Shown here one piece after another: positions 7,390-13,848 of a stretch of DNA of 40,029 nt (positions within the stretch are counted from its first letter, which is position 1; the number at the start of each line of letters is the position of its first letter). Made by a program: the position numbers and the translations under genes. The notes below the pieces were generated by a model. The model searched no databases. It was given only the letters and a program-made list of their open reading frames with translations, and was not told the origin of the DNA. This stretch comes from Candidatus Heritagella gallinarum (GTDB taxonomy: Bacteria; Bacillota; Clostridia; Oscillospirales; Acutalibacteraceae), in NCBI GenBank assembly GCA_904394685.1, contig CAJFNK010000061.1, forward strand, positions 1 through 40,029, given 5' to 3'.

Positions 7390-7464
7390 ATGACGACTGC
7401 TGCCCTCTTGCGAACTGCATACGGCTTTTGCGGGGAATCAATGGGGAAGTGTATCATCTTCTAG
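7390..7464 (+). CDS. Possible 24-codon leader peptide of purE
   Basis: A short frame begins with ATG 7390, eight bases after a perfect GGAGG (7377-7381), and ends with TAG at 7462-7464. That is 15 bases before a transcription terminator stem. The peptide begins M-T-T-A-A-L-L-R and ends K-C-I-I-F, with no run of a single amino acid. It could be a translated attenuator peptide, or the frame could be incidental to a structured RNA. TGACGA at 7391-7396 can pair with TCGTCA at 7467-7472, which would close the whole region like an aptamer. It matches none of the purine, ZTP, PRPP or THF riboswitch patterns I know. Confidence 0.35.
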   Translation: MTTAALLRTAYGFCGESMGKCIIF

Positions 7465-7478
7465 CATCGTCAGGTGTC

Positions 7479-7515
7479 GGGCTGCGTCATTTTTGCCGCA
7501 GCCCTTTTGGTTTTT
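7479..7515 (+). terminator. Terminator in the purE leader (probable attenuator)
   Basis: An 8-bp GC-rich stem GGGCTGCG/CGCAGCCC (7479-7486 with 7497-7504) is followed by TTTTGGTTTTT. It lies between the purE promoter and the purE start, so purE expression needs read-through. The switch that would allow it was not identified. Confidence 0.75.
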
Positions 7516-7568
7516 CCACAAACAGGATCACGGCTTTTGAGCCGGCGAAAGAAAGGAATGGTTGATTC

Positions 7569-8066
7569 ATGAAAAAGGTTGCAGTGATTATGGGAAGCGA
7601 CAGCGATTTCCCCGTAGTGTCCGCCGCAATCAAGCGTTTAAAGGGCTGGGACATCCCCGTAGAGGTGCATGTCATGTCGGCACACCGCACCCCTGAAAAA
7701 GCCGCTGCATTTTCCGCAGGCGCAAAAGAGAACGGCTTTGGCGTGATTATCGCCGCTGCCGGCAAAGCCGCCCATCTGGCCGGCGTGCTGGCTGCTCACA
7801 CCACCCTGCCCGTGATTGGAATCCCGGTAAAATCCTCCACTCTGGACGGTCTCGACGCTCTGCTGGCCACCGTACAGATGCCCAGCGGAATCCCGGTTGC
7901 TACCGTGGCTATCGACGGCGCCGACAATGCTGCGATTCTGGCTGCCCAGATGCTGGCACTCTCTGACGAAGCTCTGGCAGAAAAGCTGGCACAGATGAAG
8001 GTACAGATGGAAGAAGGCGTTGCGAAAAAGGACGCCGCCCTGCAGGAAAAAGTGGCAGAGCTGTAA
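7569..8066 (+). CDS. purE: N5-carboxyaminoimidazole ribonucleotide mutase
   Basis: Class I PurE of 165 residues, which moves the carboxyl group of N5-CAIR to make CAIR in de novo purine synthesis. The active-site motif G-S-D-S-D lies at residues 9-13 and S-A-H-R-T-P at 37-42. The downstream [11 protein letters not shown] loop carries the catalytic-histidine region. Length and fold match the octameric bacterial enzyme. The ATG follows AAAGGAATGG. It opens the purine cluster but is separated from purM by a MITE-like repeat. Its leader contains a promoter and a terminator. Confidence 0.95.
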   Translation: MKKVAVIMGSDSDFPVVSAAIKRLKGWDIPVEVHVMSAHRTPEKAAAFSAGAKENGFGVIIAAAGKAAHLAGVLAAHTTLPVIGIPVKSSTLDGLDALLATVQMPSGIPVATVAIDGADNAAILAAQMLALSDEALAEKLAQMKVQMEEGVAKKDAALQEKVAEL

Positions 8067-8102
8067 AAGTTCTCCACCAGAATCCCATAAAAGGTTGAAA
8101 AT

Positions 8103-8240
8103 TAGGGCGTATCTGAAAACAAAGAAATTAAAGGATTTTCCACAAGCAACAGACAGATACAAGGCAAAAACGATTTTTAACGCAGTAGCTGTCGGTGATT
8201 GTAGGAAAAGACAAAAATTTCGACTTTTCAGATAGCCCCT
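8103..8240 (+). repeat. MITE-like repeat, copy C (short form)
   Basis: Copy of about 138 bases between purE and purM. The left end is TA then GGGCGTATCTGAAAAC; the right end is AGATAGCCCCT followed by C, so the right TA is lost. It lacks both internal hairpins seen in other copies, reading straight from CAAAAACG into ATTTTTAACGCAG. It lies inside a gene cluster that would otherwise look like one operon. Confidence 0.87.
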
Positions 8241-8276
8241 CAAAAAACCAGTGAGAAGTGAGAAAGGAATCCGACT

Positions 8277-9308
8277 ATGAAAAGTTTCAGCGAAAGCTAT
8301 AAGGCCGCCGGTGTTGACGTAACCGCCGGTTATAAATCCGTAGAACTGATGAAGCAGCATGTGGCACGCACCACCATCCCCGGTGTGGTTTCCGGCATCG
8401 GCGGTTTTGGCGGCCTGTTCCAGCCCGACCTCACCGATATGAAGGAGCCGGTGCTGGTTTCCGGTACCGACGGCGTGGGCACCAAGCTGCGTATCGCCTT
8501 TTTGATGGACAAGCACGATACCGTAGGCATCGACTGTGTTGCCATGTGCGTCAACGACGTGGTGTGCGGCGGCGCAAAGCCCCTGTTCTTCCTGGACTAT
8601 CTGGCTGTTGGCAAGAACGTTCCCGAAAAGGTTGCCAACATCGTTTCCGGCGTGGCCGAGGGCTGCGTACAGGCCGGCTGCGCTCTGGTAGGCGGCGAAA
8701 CCGCCGAAATGCCCGGCTTCTATCCTGAGGACGAGTATGATCTGGCCGGTTTCTCTGTGGGTATTGTGGACAAGCAGAAGATCGTAGACGGCTCCGCCAT
8801 GGTTCCCGGCGACGTGCTGATCGGCCTGCCCTCCTCCGGCGTTCACAGCAACGGCTTCTCTCTGGTTCGCAAGATCTTTGACGTGAACAAAGAGAACCTG
8901 TCTGCTTATGTTCCGGAGCTGGGTGCAACACTGGGCGAGACCCTGCTGACCCCCACCAAGATTTATGTCAAGCCGGTTCTGGCTGCTATGGCACAGGCCA
9001 ACGTAAAGGCTGTTTCCCATATCACCGGCGGCGGTTTCTATGAGAATATTCCCCGTATGCTGAAGGATGGCTGCTCCGCTAAAATCGACCTTGAAAAGGT
9101 TCCGAAGCTCCCCATTTTCGACCTGCTGCAAAAGACCGGCAACATCCCCACCCGTGACATGTACAACACCTTTAATATGGGTATCGGTATGTGCATGGCG
9201 GTTGCCAAAGAAGACGCCGACAAGGCTGTTTCTGTGCTGCGTGAGGCTGGCGAGCAGGCTGTGATCATCGGTGAGATCGTGGCGGGCGACAAGGAGGTCA
9301 TCCTGTGA
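8277..9308 (+). CDS. purM: Phosphoribosylformylglycinamidine cyclo-ligase (AIR synthetase)
   Basis: PurM of 343 residues, which closes the imidazole ring of AIR using ATP in step five of purine synthesis. The ATP-binding motif G-T-D-G-V-G-T-K lies at residues 63-70. The conserved D-C-V-A-M-C-V-N-D and G-G-E-T-A-E-M-P segments follow, and S-G-V-H-S-N-G-F-S and H-I-T-G-G-G complete the PurM-type signature. ATG 8277 follows GAGAAAGGAA. The stop overlaps the start of purN by four bases, indicating translational coupling. Confidence 0.96.
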   Translation: MKSFSESYKAAGVDVTAGYKSVELMKQHVARTTIPGVVSGIGGFGGLFQPDLTDMKEPVLVSGTDGVGTKLRIAFLMDKHDTVGIDCVAMCVNDVVCGGAKPLFFLDYLAVGKNVPEKVANIVSGVAEGCVQAGCALVGGETAEMPGFYPEDEYDLAGFSVGIVDKQKIVDGSAMVPGDVLIGLPSSGVHSNGFSLVRKIFDVNKENLSAYVPELGATLGETLLTPTKIYVKPVLAAMAQANVKAVSHITGGGFYENIPRMLKDGCSAKIDLEKVPKLPIFDLLQKTGNIPTRDMYNTFNMGIGMCMAVAKEDADKAVSVLREAGEQAVIIGEIVAGDKEVIL

Positions 9309-9931
9309 AAAACATCGTCGTGCTGGTTTCCGGCGGCGGCACCAACTTACAGGCGCTGATCGATGCGGAAAAGGCGGGACAGATTCCCGGCGGCAAGATT
9401 TCGTGCGTGATCGCCTCCAAGCCCGGCGTGTTTGCGCTGGAACGTGCGGCCAAGGCGGGAATCCCCTCCCGTGTGGTGGAGCGCAAAGCCTATCCCGACC
9501 GTCAGAGCTATTCCAAAGCGATTCTGGAAGCCCTGAACGAGGAAAAGGCCGATTTGGTGATTCTGGCGGGCTTTATGGTCATTCTGGACGAGCAGGTGCC
9601 GAAAGCCTATCCCAACCGGATTTTAAACGTCCACCCGGCGCTGATCCCCTCTTTCTGCGGGCCGGGATTCTATGGCCTGAAAGTCCACGAAGCGGTGTTG
9701 GCCTCCGGCGTAAAGCTAACCGGTGCAACCGTACATTTTGTCAGCGAGGTCTGTGACGGCGGCCCCATTATTTTACAGGGCGCTGTGCCGGTTCTCAACG
9801 ACGACACCCCGGAAACCCTGCAAAAGCGGGTTATGGTAGAGGTGGAGTGGAAGCTGCTCCCCAAAGCCGCCGCCCTTTTCTGCGATGGAAAAATCAAAGT
9901 GGAAAACGGGATTGCAAAAGTAACAGACTGA
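9305..9931 (+). CDS. purN: Phosphoribosylglycinamide formyltransferase
   Basis: Folate-dependent GAR transformylase of 208 residues, using 10-formyltetrahydrofolate. The substrate-binding G-G-G-T-N-L is near residue 10. The catalytic [10 protein letters not shown] block (asparagine 108, histidine 110) and the conserved aspartate in C-D-G-G-P-I-I follow. The start is GTG in the sequence GTGA, which overlaps the purM stop; AAGGAGG lies eight bases upstream inside purM. No terminator was recognised immediately after it; a new promoter for purO begins 25 bases later. Confidence 0.95.
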   Translation: MKNIVVLVSGGGTNLQALIDAEKAGQIPGGKISCVIASKPGVFALERAAKAGIPSRVVERKAYPDRQSYSKAILEALNEEKADLVILAGFMVILDEQVPKAYPNRILNVHPALIPSFCGPGFYGLKVHEAVLASGVKLTGATVHFVSEVCDGGPIILQGAVPVLNDDTPETLQKRVMVEVEWKLLPKAAALFCDGKIKVENGIAKVTD

Positions 9932-9956
9932 ACGACAGTGTCCCCTGTATGAAATA

Positions 9957-9985
9957 TTGACAGCCTGCCTTGGGTCTGGTATACT
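9957..9985 (+). promoter_or_regulatory. Promoter of the purO-purH-purD group
   Basis: A perfect -35 box TTGACA (9957-9962), a 17-base spacer and -10 box TATACT (9980-9985) give a start near 9992. This makes the ZTP-riboswitch leader independent of the purE/purM transcripts. Confidence 0.85.
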
Positions 9986-9993
9986 CAAAATGA

Positions 9994-10070
9994 ACGTTCT
10001 GCGTGACTGACGGATTTGCAGAGTTTACTGCAATGGAGCGTAGAATGAATTTGCCGACCGTCTGGGCAGC
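9994..10070 (+). promoter_or_regulatory. ZTP (pfl) riboswitch aptamer
   Basis: The leader shows the two conserved halves of the ZTP riboswitch: GCGTGACTGACGG near 10001-10013 and CCGACCGTCTGGGCA near 10054-10068. The second is the pseudoknot-forming 3-prime core whose CTGGGCA overlaps the terminator stem. The ligand ZTP/ZMP accumulates when 10-formyltetrahydrofolate is short. ZMP (AICAR) is the substrate of the formyltransferase encoded by the second gene downstream, so the logic fits. The boundaries are approximate. Confidence 0.88.
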
Positions 10071-10095
10071 CTTTGTATTAAGGTTGCCCTTTTTT
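10064..10095 (+). terminator. Terminator forming the ZTP riboswitch expression platform
   Basis: The stem GGGCAGCCTT/AAGGTTGCCC (10064-10073 with 10080-10089, one G-T pair) is followed by six T residues. Its 5-prime arm shares bases with the aptamer's 3-prime core. Ligand binding can therefore block terminator formation and switch the genes on. Confidence 0.88.
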
Positions 10096-10136
10096 ATTTA
10101 TAAAAGTACCTACCGCAATCAAAGGAGGATTTTTCA

Positions 10137-10838
10137 ATGTTAAATTTGGAAAAAGACTTGCAGCAAAACACATATCCCGGACGTGGTATTGTCATTGGCC
10201 GCAGCAAAGATGGCAAAAATGCCATGATCGGCTATTTTATCATGGGGCGCAGCGAAAACAGCCGCAACCGTATTTTTGTGAAGGAGCCGGACGGTATCCG
10301 CACCGAAGCTTTTGACCCCGCCAAGCTGACCGACCCCAGCCTGATTATTTATCATCCTGTCCGTGTGGTGGGCGACACCACCGTTGTTACCAACGGCGAC
10401 CAGACCGACACGGTGGCAGATTTCCTGAAAGAGGGCAAGACTTTTGAGCAGGCGCTGCGTACCCGTACCTTTGAGCCGGACGGCCCCAACTGGACACCCC
10501 GCATCTCCGGCATGGTGGAAAAGAACGGCGACTATCGCCTTTCGATCCTCAAGAGTGCCGACGGAGATGAGAACTCCACCCGCCGCTATTTCTTTGAATA
10601 CACCGCTCCCCGTGCTGGAGAAGGGCATTTCATCCACACCTATGAGCATGACGGAAACCCCATCCCGTCCTTTAAGGGCGAGCCCAAATCTGTGGAGCTG
10701 CCCTATGCCTGCATCAACTGCTTCACTGAGGCTTTGTGGAACAGCCTGAACGAGGACAACAAGGTTTCTCTCTACACCTGCTTCATCAATCTCGAAACCG
10801 GCGAGCGCACCGAGCGCATCGTCAACAAAAACCAGTAA
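10137..10838 (+). CDS. purO: IMP cyclohydrolase, PurO-type
   Basis: Protein of 233 residues matching the stand-alone IMP cyclohydrolase family (first known from archaea), which closes FAICAR to IMP, the last step of purine synthesis. The N-terminus Y-P-G-R-G-I-V-I-G-R-S-K-D-G and the M-G-R-S-E-N-S-R-N-R segment are typical. Later T-P-R-I-S-G and the G-E-P block are kept. It has no similarity to the N-terminal MGS-like cyclohydrolase half of bifunctional PurH. The next gene encodes only the transformylase half, so the two proteins together replace PurH. The ATG follows AAAGGAGG, downstream of a ZTP riboswitch. Confidence 0.9.
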   Translation: MLNLEKDLQQNTYPGRGIVIGRSKDGKNAMIGYFIMGRSENSRNRIFVKEPDGIRTEAFDPAKLTDPSLIIYHPVRVVGDTTVVTNGDQTDTVADFLKEGKTFEQALRTRTFEPDGPNWTPRISGMVEKNGDYRLSILKSADGDENSTRRYFFEYTAPRAGEGHFIHTYEHDGNPIPSFKGEPKSVELPYACINCFTEALWNSLNEDNKVSLYTCFINLETGERTERIVNKNQ

Positions 10839-10849
10839 CCTTATCTTTT

Positions 10850-11074
10850 TGCCGGGGGATTTTTTGGGGCTCTGCCCCAAACCCCGCTTAAGGACCTTCT
10901 TGAAAGAAGGTCTCTTAAGAATCCCCAAGAACTTTTATCCTATTTTCTCTCGTACCCCCATCTGGGGGTACGAGAGAAAATAAAGTAAAGTTTTTTGAAG
11001 GTTCTCAGGGAATCTTTTTTTCAAAAAAGTTCCCTGAGCAGGGTCCGGGACAGCGTCCCGGAAAGTCCCCGGCA
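10850..11074. repeat. 225-bp composite palindromic element
   Basis: A nest of inverted repeats fills the spacer between purO and purH. The outer arms are TGCCGGGG (10850-10857) and CCCCGGCA (11067-11074). Inside are TTTGGGGC/GCCCCAAA (10863-10881), a long interrupted stem at 10887-10919 (CTTAAG-GACCTTCTT type) and a 20-bp perfect stem at 10941-10960 with 10963-10982 separated by only TC. Two further stems follow: CTCAGGGAA/TTCCCTGAG (11004-11038) and TCCGGGAC/GTCCCGGA (11044-11062). It encodes no protein and is probably a non-autonomous mobile palindrome. It could also affect the transcript by pausing or termination. Confidence 0.85.
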
Positions 11075-11102
11075 GAAGACATGATACAAGGAGGAAATAA
11101 AA

Positions 11103-12281
11103 ATGGCAAATGAGCTGATGCTGAAATACGGATGCAACCCCAATCAGAAACCTTCCAAAATTTTTATGCAGGACGGAAGCGACCTGCCGATTACTGTTTT
11201 GAACGGCAAACCGGGCTATATTAACTTTTTGGACGCTTTCAATAGCTGGCAGCTGGTAAAAGAGCTGAAAGAAGCCACCGGTCTCCCTGCCGCCGCTTCC
11301 TTTAAGCATGTAAGCCCCGCCGGTGCCGCTGTGGGTCTGCCCCTTTCCGACACCCTCAAGAAAATCTATTTTGTAGACGACCTGGAGCTGTCCCCGCTGG
11401 CCTGCGCCTATGCCCGTGCCCGTGGCGCTGACCGTATGTCCTCTTATGGCGACTGGGCAGCTCTCTCCGATATCTGCGACAAAGAAACCGCCCTCATGCT
11501 TCAGCGTGAAGTATCCGACGGCGTAATCGCTCCCGGCTACACCGACGAAGCGCTGGAAATCCTCAAGAGCAAGCGCCGTGGCACCTATAACATCGTGCAA
11601 ATCGACCCCGAATACCGTCCCGCTCCGGTGGAGCATAAAGACGTGTTCGGCATCACCTTTGAACAGGGACGCAACGAGCTGAAAATTGATAACGAGCTGC
11701 TGAACAACCTCGTTACCGAAAACAAAAACATGCCCGAAGCTGCCAAGCGTGACCTGCTGATTTCTCTGATTGCCCTGAAATACACCCAGTCCAACTCTGT
11801 GTGCTATGTCAAGGACGGTCAGGCAATCGGCATCGGAGCCGGACAGCAGTCCCGTATCCACTGCACCCGTCTGGCAGGCAACAAGGCCGATATCTGGTTC
11901 CTGCGCCAGCATCCGAAGGTGCTCGCTCTGCCCTTTAAGGCTGACATCCGCCGCCCCGACCGTGACAATACCATCGACGTGTATATCTCCGATGACTATA
12001 TGGACGTGCTGGCAGACGGCATCTGGGAGCAGTTCTTCACCGAGAAGCCCGAAGTCCTCACCCGTGAAGAAAAAGCCGAGTGGCTCAAGACCCTTTCCGG
12101 CGTGGCGCTGGGCTCCGACGCCTTCTTCCCCTTTGGCGATAACATCGAGCGTGCCCATCGCAGCGGCGTAGAATATATCGCCCAGCCCGGCGGCTCTATC
12201 CGTGACGACCACGTGATTGATACCTGCAACAAATACAACATGGCGATGGCCTTCACCGGCATCCGCCTGTTCCACCACTAA
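11103..12281 (+). CDS. purH: AICAR formyltransferase (PurH C-terminal half only)
   Basis: Protein of 392 residues corresponding only to the AICAR transformylase part of PurH; it adds a formyl group from 10-formyltetrahydrofolate to AICAR. The catalytic lysine-histidine pair lies in S-F-K-H-V-S-P-A-G-A-A (residues 66-76). The S-N-S-V segment and I-G-A-G-Q-Q-S-R motif typical of the family are present, as is the late S-D-A-F-F-P-F block. The N-terminal cyclohydrolase domain is absent by design rather than by truncation: the ATG follows AAGGAGG and the protein begins at a natural domain edge. purO, upstream, supplies the missing activity. Confidence 0.93.
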   Translation: MANELMLKYGCNPNQKPSKIFMQDGSDLPITVLNGKPGYINFLDAFNSWQLVKELKEATGLPAAASFKHVSPAGAAVGLPLSDTLKKIYFVDDLELSPLACAYARARGADRMSSYGDWAALSDICDKETALMLQREVSDGVIAPGYTDEALEILKSKRRGTYNIVQIDPEYRPAPVEHKDVFGITFEQGRNELKIDNELLNNLVTENKNMPEAAKRDLLISLIALKYTQSNSVCYVKDGQAIGIGAGQQSRIHCTRLAGNKADIWFLRQHPKVLALPFKADIRRPDRDNTIDVYISDDYMDVLADGIWEQFFTEKPEVLTREEKAEWLKTLSGVALGSDAFFPFGDNIERAHRSGVEYIAQPGGSIRDDHVIDTCNKYNMAMAFTGIRLFHH

Positions 12282-12298
12282 TATCGGGAGGAAGCAGC

Positions 12299-13564
12299 AT
12301 GAAAGTTCTGGTAGTAGGCGGCGGCGGCCGTGAGCACGCCATTATCCGCAAACTGAAAGAAAGCCCCAAGGTGGAAGCCATTTACTGCGCTCCCGGCAAC
12401 GGCGGTATTGCCGCTGACGCCGAGTGCTTCCCGGTAAACGCCATGGACATCGAGGGCATGAAAGCGCTGGCAAAAGAAAAAGCGGTTGACCTCGTGTTTG
12501 TGGCTCCCGACGACCCGCTGGCCGCCGGCATGGTGGACGCTATGGAGGAAGCCGGATTCAAGGCATTCGGCCCCCGTGCAAACGCTGCGATTATTGAAAG
12601 CAGCAAGGTCTTTTCCAAGGACCTGATGAAGAAATACAACATCCCCACCGCCGGATATGAGGTATTCGACGACCCCAACAAGGTGCTGGAATATGTAGAG
12701 GCACAGGGGAAATATCCGGTTGTGATTAAGGCTGACGGCCTGGCACTGGGCAAAGGCGTTATCATTGCCGAAAACTTTGAGATGGCAAAAGAAGCCGTCC
12801 ACTCCATCATGGAAGACAAAGTATTCGGCGCATCCGGCAACCATGTGGTGGTAGAAGAATTCCTCACCGGCCCTGAGGTGTCTGTGCTGGCCTTTACCGA
12901 CGGCAAAACCCTAAAGCCCATGGTATCCTCCAAAGACCACAAACGTGCCTTGGACGGCGACAAGGGCAAGAATACCGGCGGAATGGGAACCATCAGCCCC
13001 AATCCCTATTATGACGACGCCATGGCAGAGCGCTGCATGAAGGAAATCTTCCTGCCCACCATGAACGCCATGAACGCCGAAGGCCGTCCCTTTAAGGGAT
13101 GCCTCTATTTCGGCCTGATGCTCACCCCCAACGGCCCCAAGGTCATTGAGTATAACGCCCGCTTTGGCGACCCGGAAACCCAGGTGGTGCTGCCCCGGCT
13201 CAAGAGCGACTTTGCCGACGTGATTCTGGCGGTTGCCGAGGAACGTCTGGCAGAGCAGCCGGTGGAATGGACCGACGAGGCTGCGGCCTGCGTGGTGATG
13301 GCTTCCGGCGGCTATCCGGCCTCCTATCCCAAGGGACTTGAAATCACCGGTCTGGACGAGAACGGACAGCTTCCCGGCGTGACTGTGTACCATGCGGGAA
13401 CCGCTCAAAATGACGGCAAGCTGGTGACCAGCGGTGGCCGTGTGCTGGGCGTTACCGCTTTGGGCAAGACTCTTGACGAAGCGCTGGAAAAGGCATATGC
13501 GGCTGTGGAGAAAATCCATTTTGACGGCGCTCATTATCGCCGTGACATTGGCCGCACCCGGTAA
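12299..13564 (+). CDS. purD: Phosphoribosylamine-glycine ligase (GAR synthetase)
   Basis: PurD of 421 residues, an ATP-grasp enzyme joining glycine to phosphoribosylamine in step two of purine synthesis. The N-terminal G-G-G-G-R-E-H-A lies at residues 7-14. The ATP-grasp core includes P-V-V-I-K-A-D-G-L-A-L-G-K-G-V. The metal-binding N-A-R-F-G-D-P-E-T-Q block is followed by the small C-terminal domain. It starts 17 bases after purH with GGAGG before the ATG, so it is the last gene of the riboswitch-controlled group. Confidence 0.96.
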   Translation: MKVLVVGGGGREHAIIRKLKESPKVEAIYCAPGNGGIAADAECFPVNAMDIEGMKALAKEKAVDLVFVAPDDPLAAGMVDAMEEAGFKAFGPRANAAIIESSKVFSKDLMKKYNIPTAGYEVFDDPNKVLEYVEAQGKYPVVIKADGLALGKGVIIAENFEMAKEAVHSIMEDKVFGASGNHVVVEEFLTGPEVSVLAFTDGKTLKPMVSSKDHKRALDGDKGKNTGGMGTISPNPYYDDAMAERCMKEIFLPTMNAMNAEGRPFKGCLYFGLMLTPNGPKVIEYNARFGDPETQVVLPRLKSDFADVILAVAEERLAEQPVEWTDEAAACVVMASGGYPASYPKGLEITGLDENGQLPGVTVYHAGTAQNDGKLVTSGGRVLGVTALGKTLDEALEKAYAAVEKIHFDGAHYRRDIGRTR

Positions 13565-13580
13565 CATTTCTTTCATACAC

Positions 13581-13621
13581 AAAACCCCGGCTTCTCGCAA
13601 CAGGAGAAACCGGGGTTTTTT
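13581..13621 (+). terminator. Terminator of the purine cluster
   Basis: A strong stem built from ACCCCGG and TTCTC pairs with GAGAA and CCGGGGT around a short loop, ending in six T residues. It lies 20 bases after purD. Its T-run ends in the TA at the edge of repeat copy D. Confidence 0.9.
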
Positions 13622-13785
13622 AGGGCGTTTCTGAAAACTAAGAAATTGAAGGATTTTCCACAAGCAATAGGCAGATACAAGGCAAAAAACGCAGGAATCC
13701 TTTATGGATTCCGAGTATTTTTAACGCAGTAGCTGCCATTGATTGTAGGAAAAGACGATAATTTCGTCTTTTCAGATAGCCCCTA
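13621..13785 (+). repeat. MITE-like repeat, copy D (165 bp)
   Basis: Full-length copy with TA at both edges, left end GGGCGTTTCTGAAAAC and right end complement GGGGCTATCTGAAAAG. It includes the internal hairpin GGAATCC-TTTAT-GGATTCC (about 13695-13712). It is nearly identical to copy E and of the same length. It begins in the T-run of the purine terminator. Confidence 0.9.
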
Positions 13786-13789
13786 GTAA

Positions 13790-13823
13790 GGCAGGCTTCC
13801 TGAATCGGAAGCCTGCCCTTTTT
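13790..13823. terminator. Terminator downstream of clpE
   Basis: The perfect 11-bp stem GGCAGGCTTCC/GGAAGCCTGCC has a 6-base loop. T-rich sequence follows on the plus strand, and it lies 26 bases beyond the stop of the leftward clpE-like gene. It can act on either strand, although the T-run favours the plus strand. Confidence 0.7.
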
Positions 13824-13848
13824 CTTTTATTTAAAATGGTAAATCAGC

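Noticed and set aside
7364..7515. Known riboswitch (purine, ZTP, PRPP or THF class) upstream of purE
   Set aside because: None of the conserved core sequences of those classes was found. The ZTP core CCGNNCGNCTGGGCA is present only in the purO leader.
8020..8235. 71-codon frame across repeat copy C
   Set aside because: It is made of the end of purE in another frame plus repeat sequence, and the same translated pattern recurs at other copies of the element.
10850..11074. Insertion sequence or CRISPR array in the purO-purH spacer
   Set aside because: There is no transposase frame, and the palindromes are all different rather than regularly spaced identical repeats.
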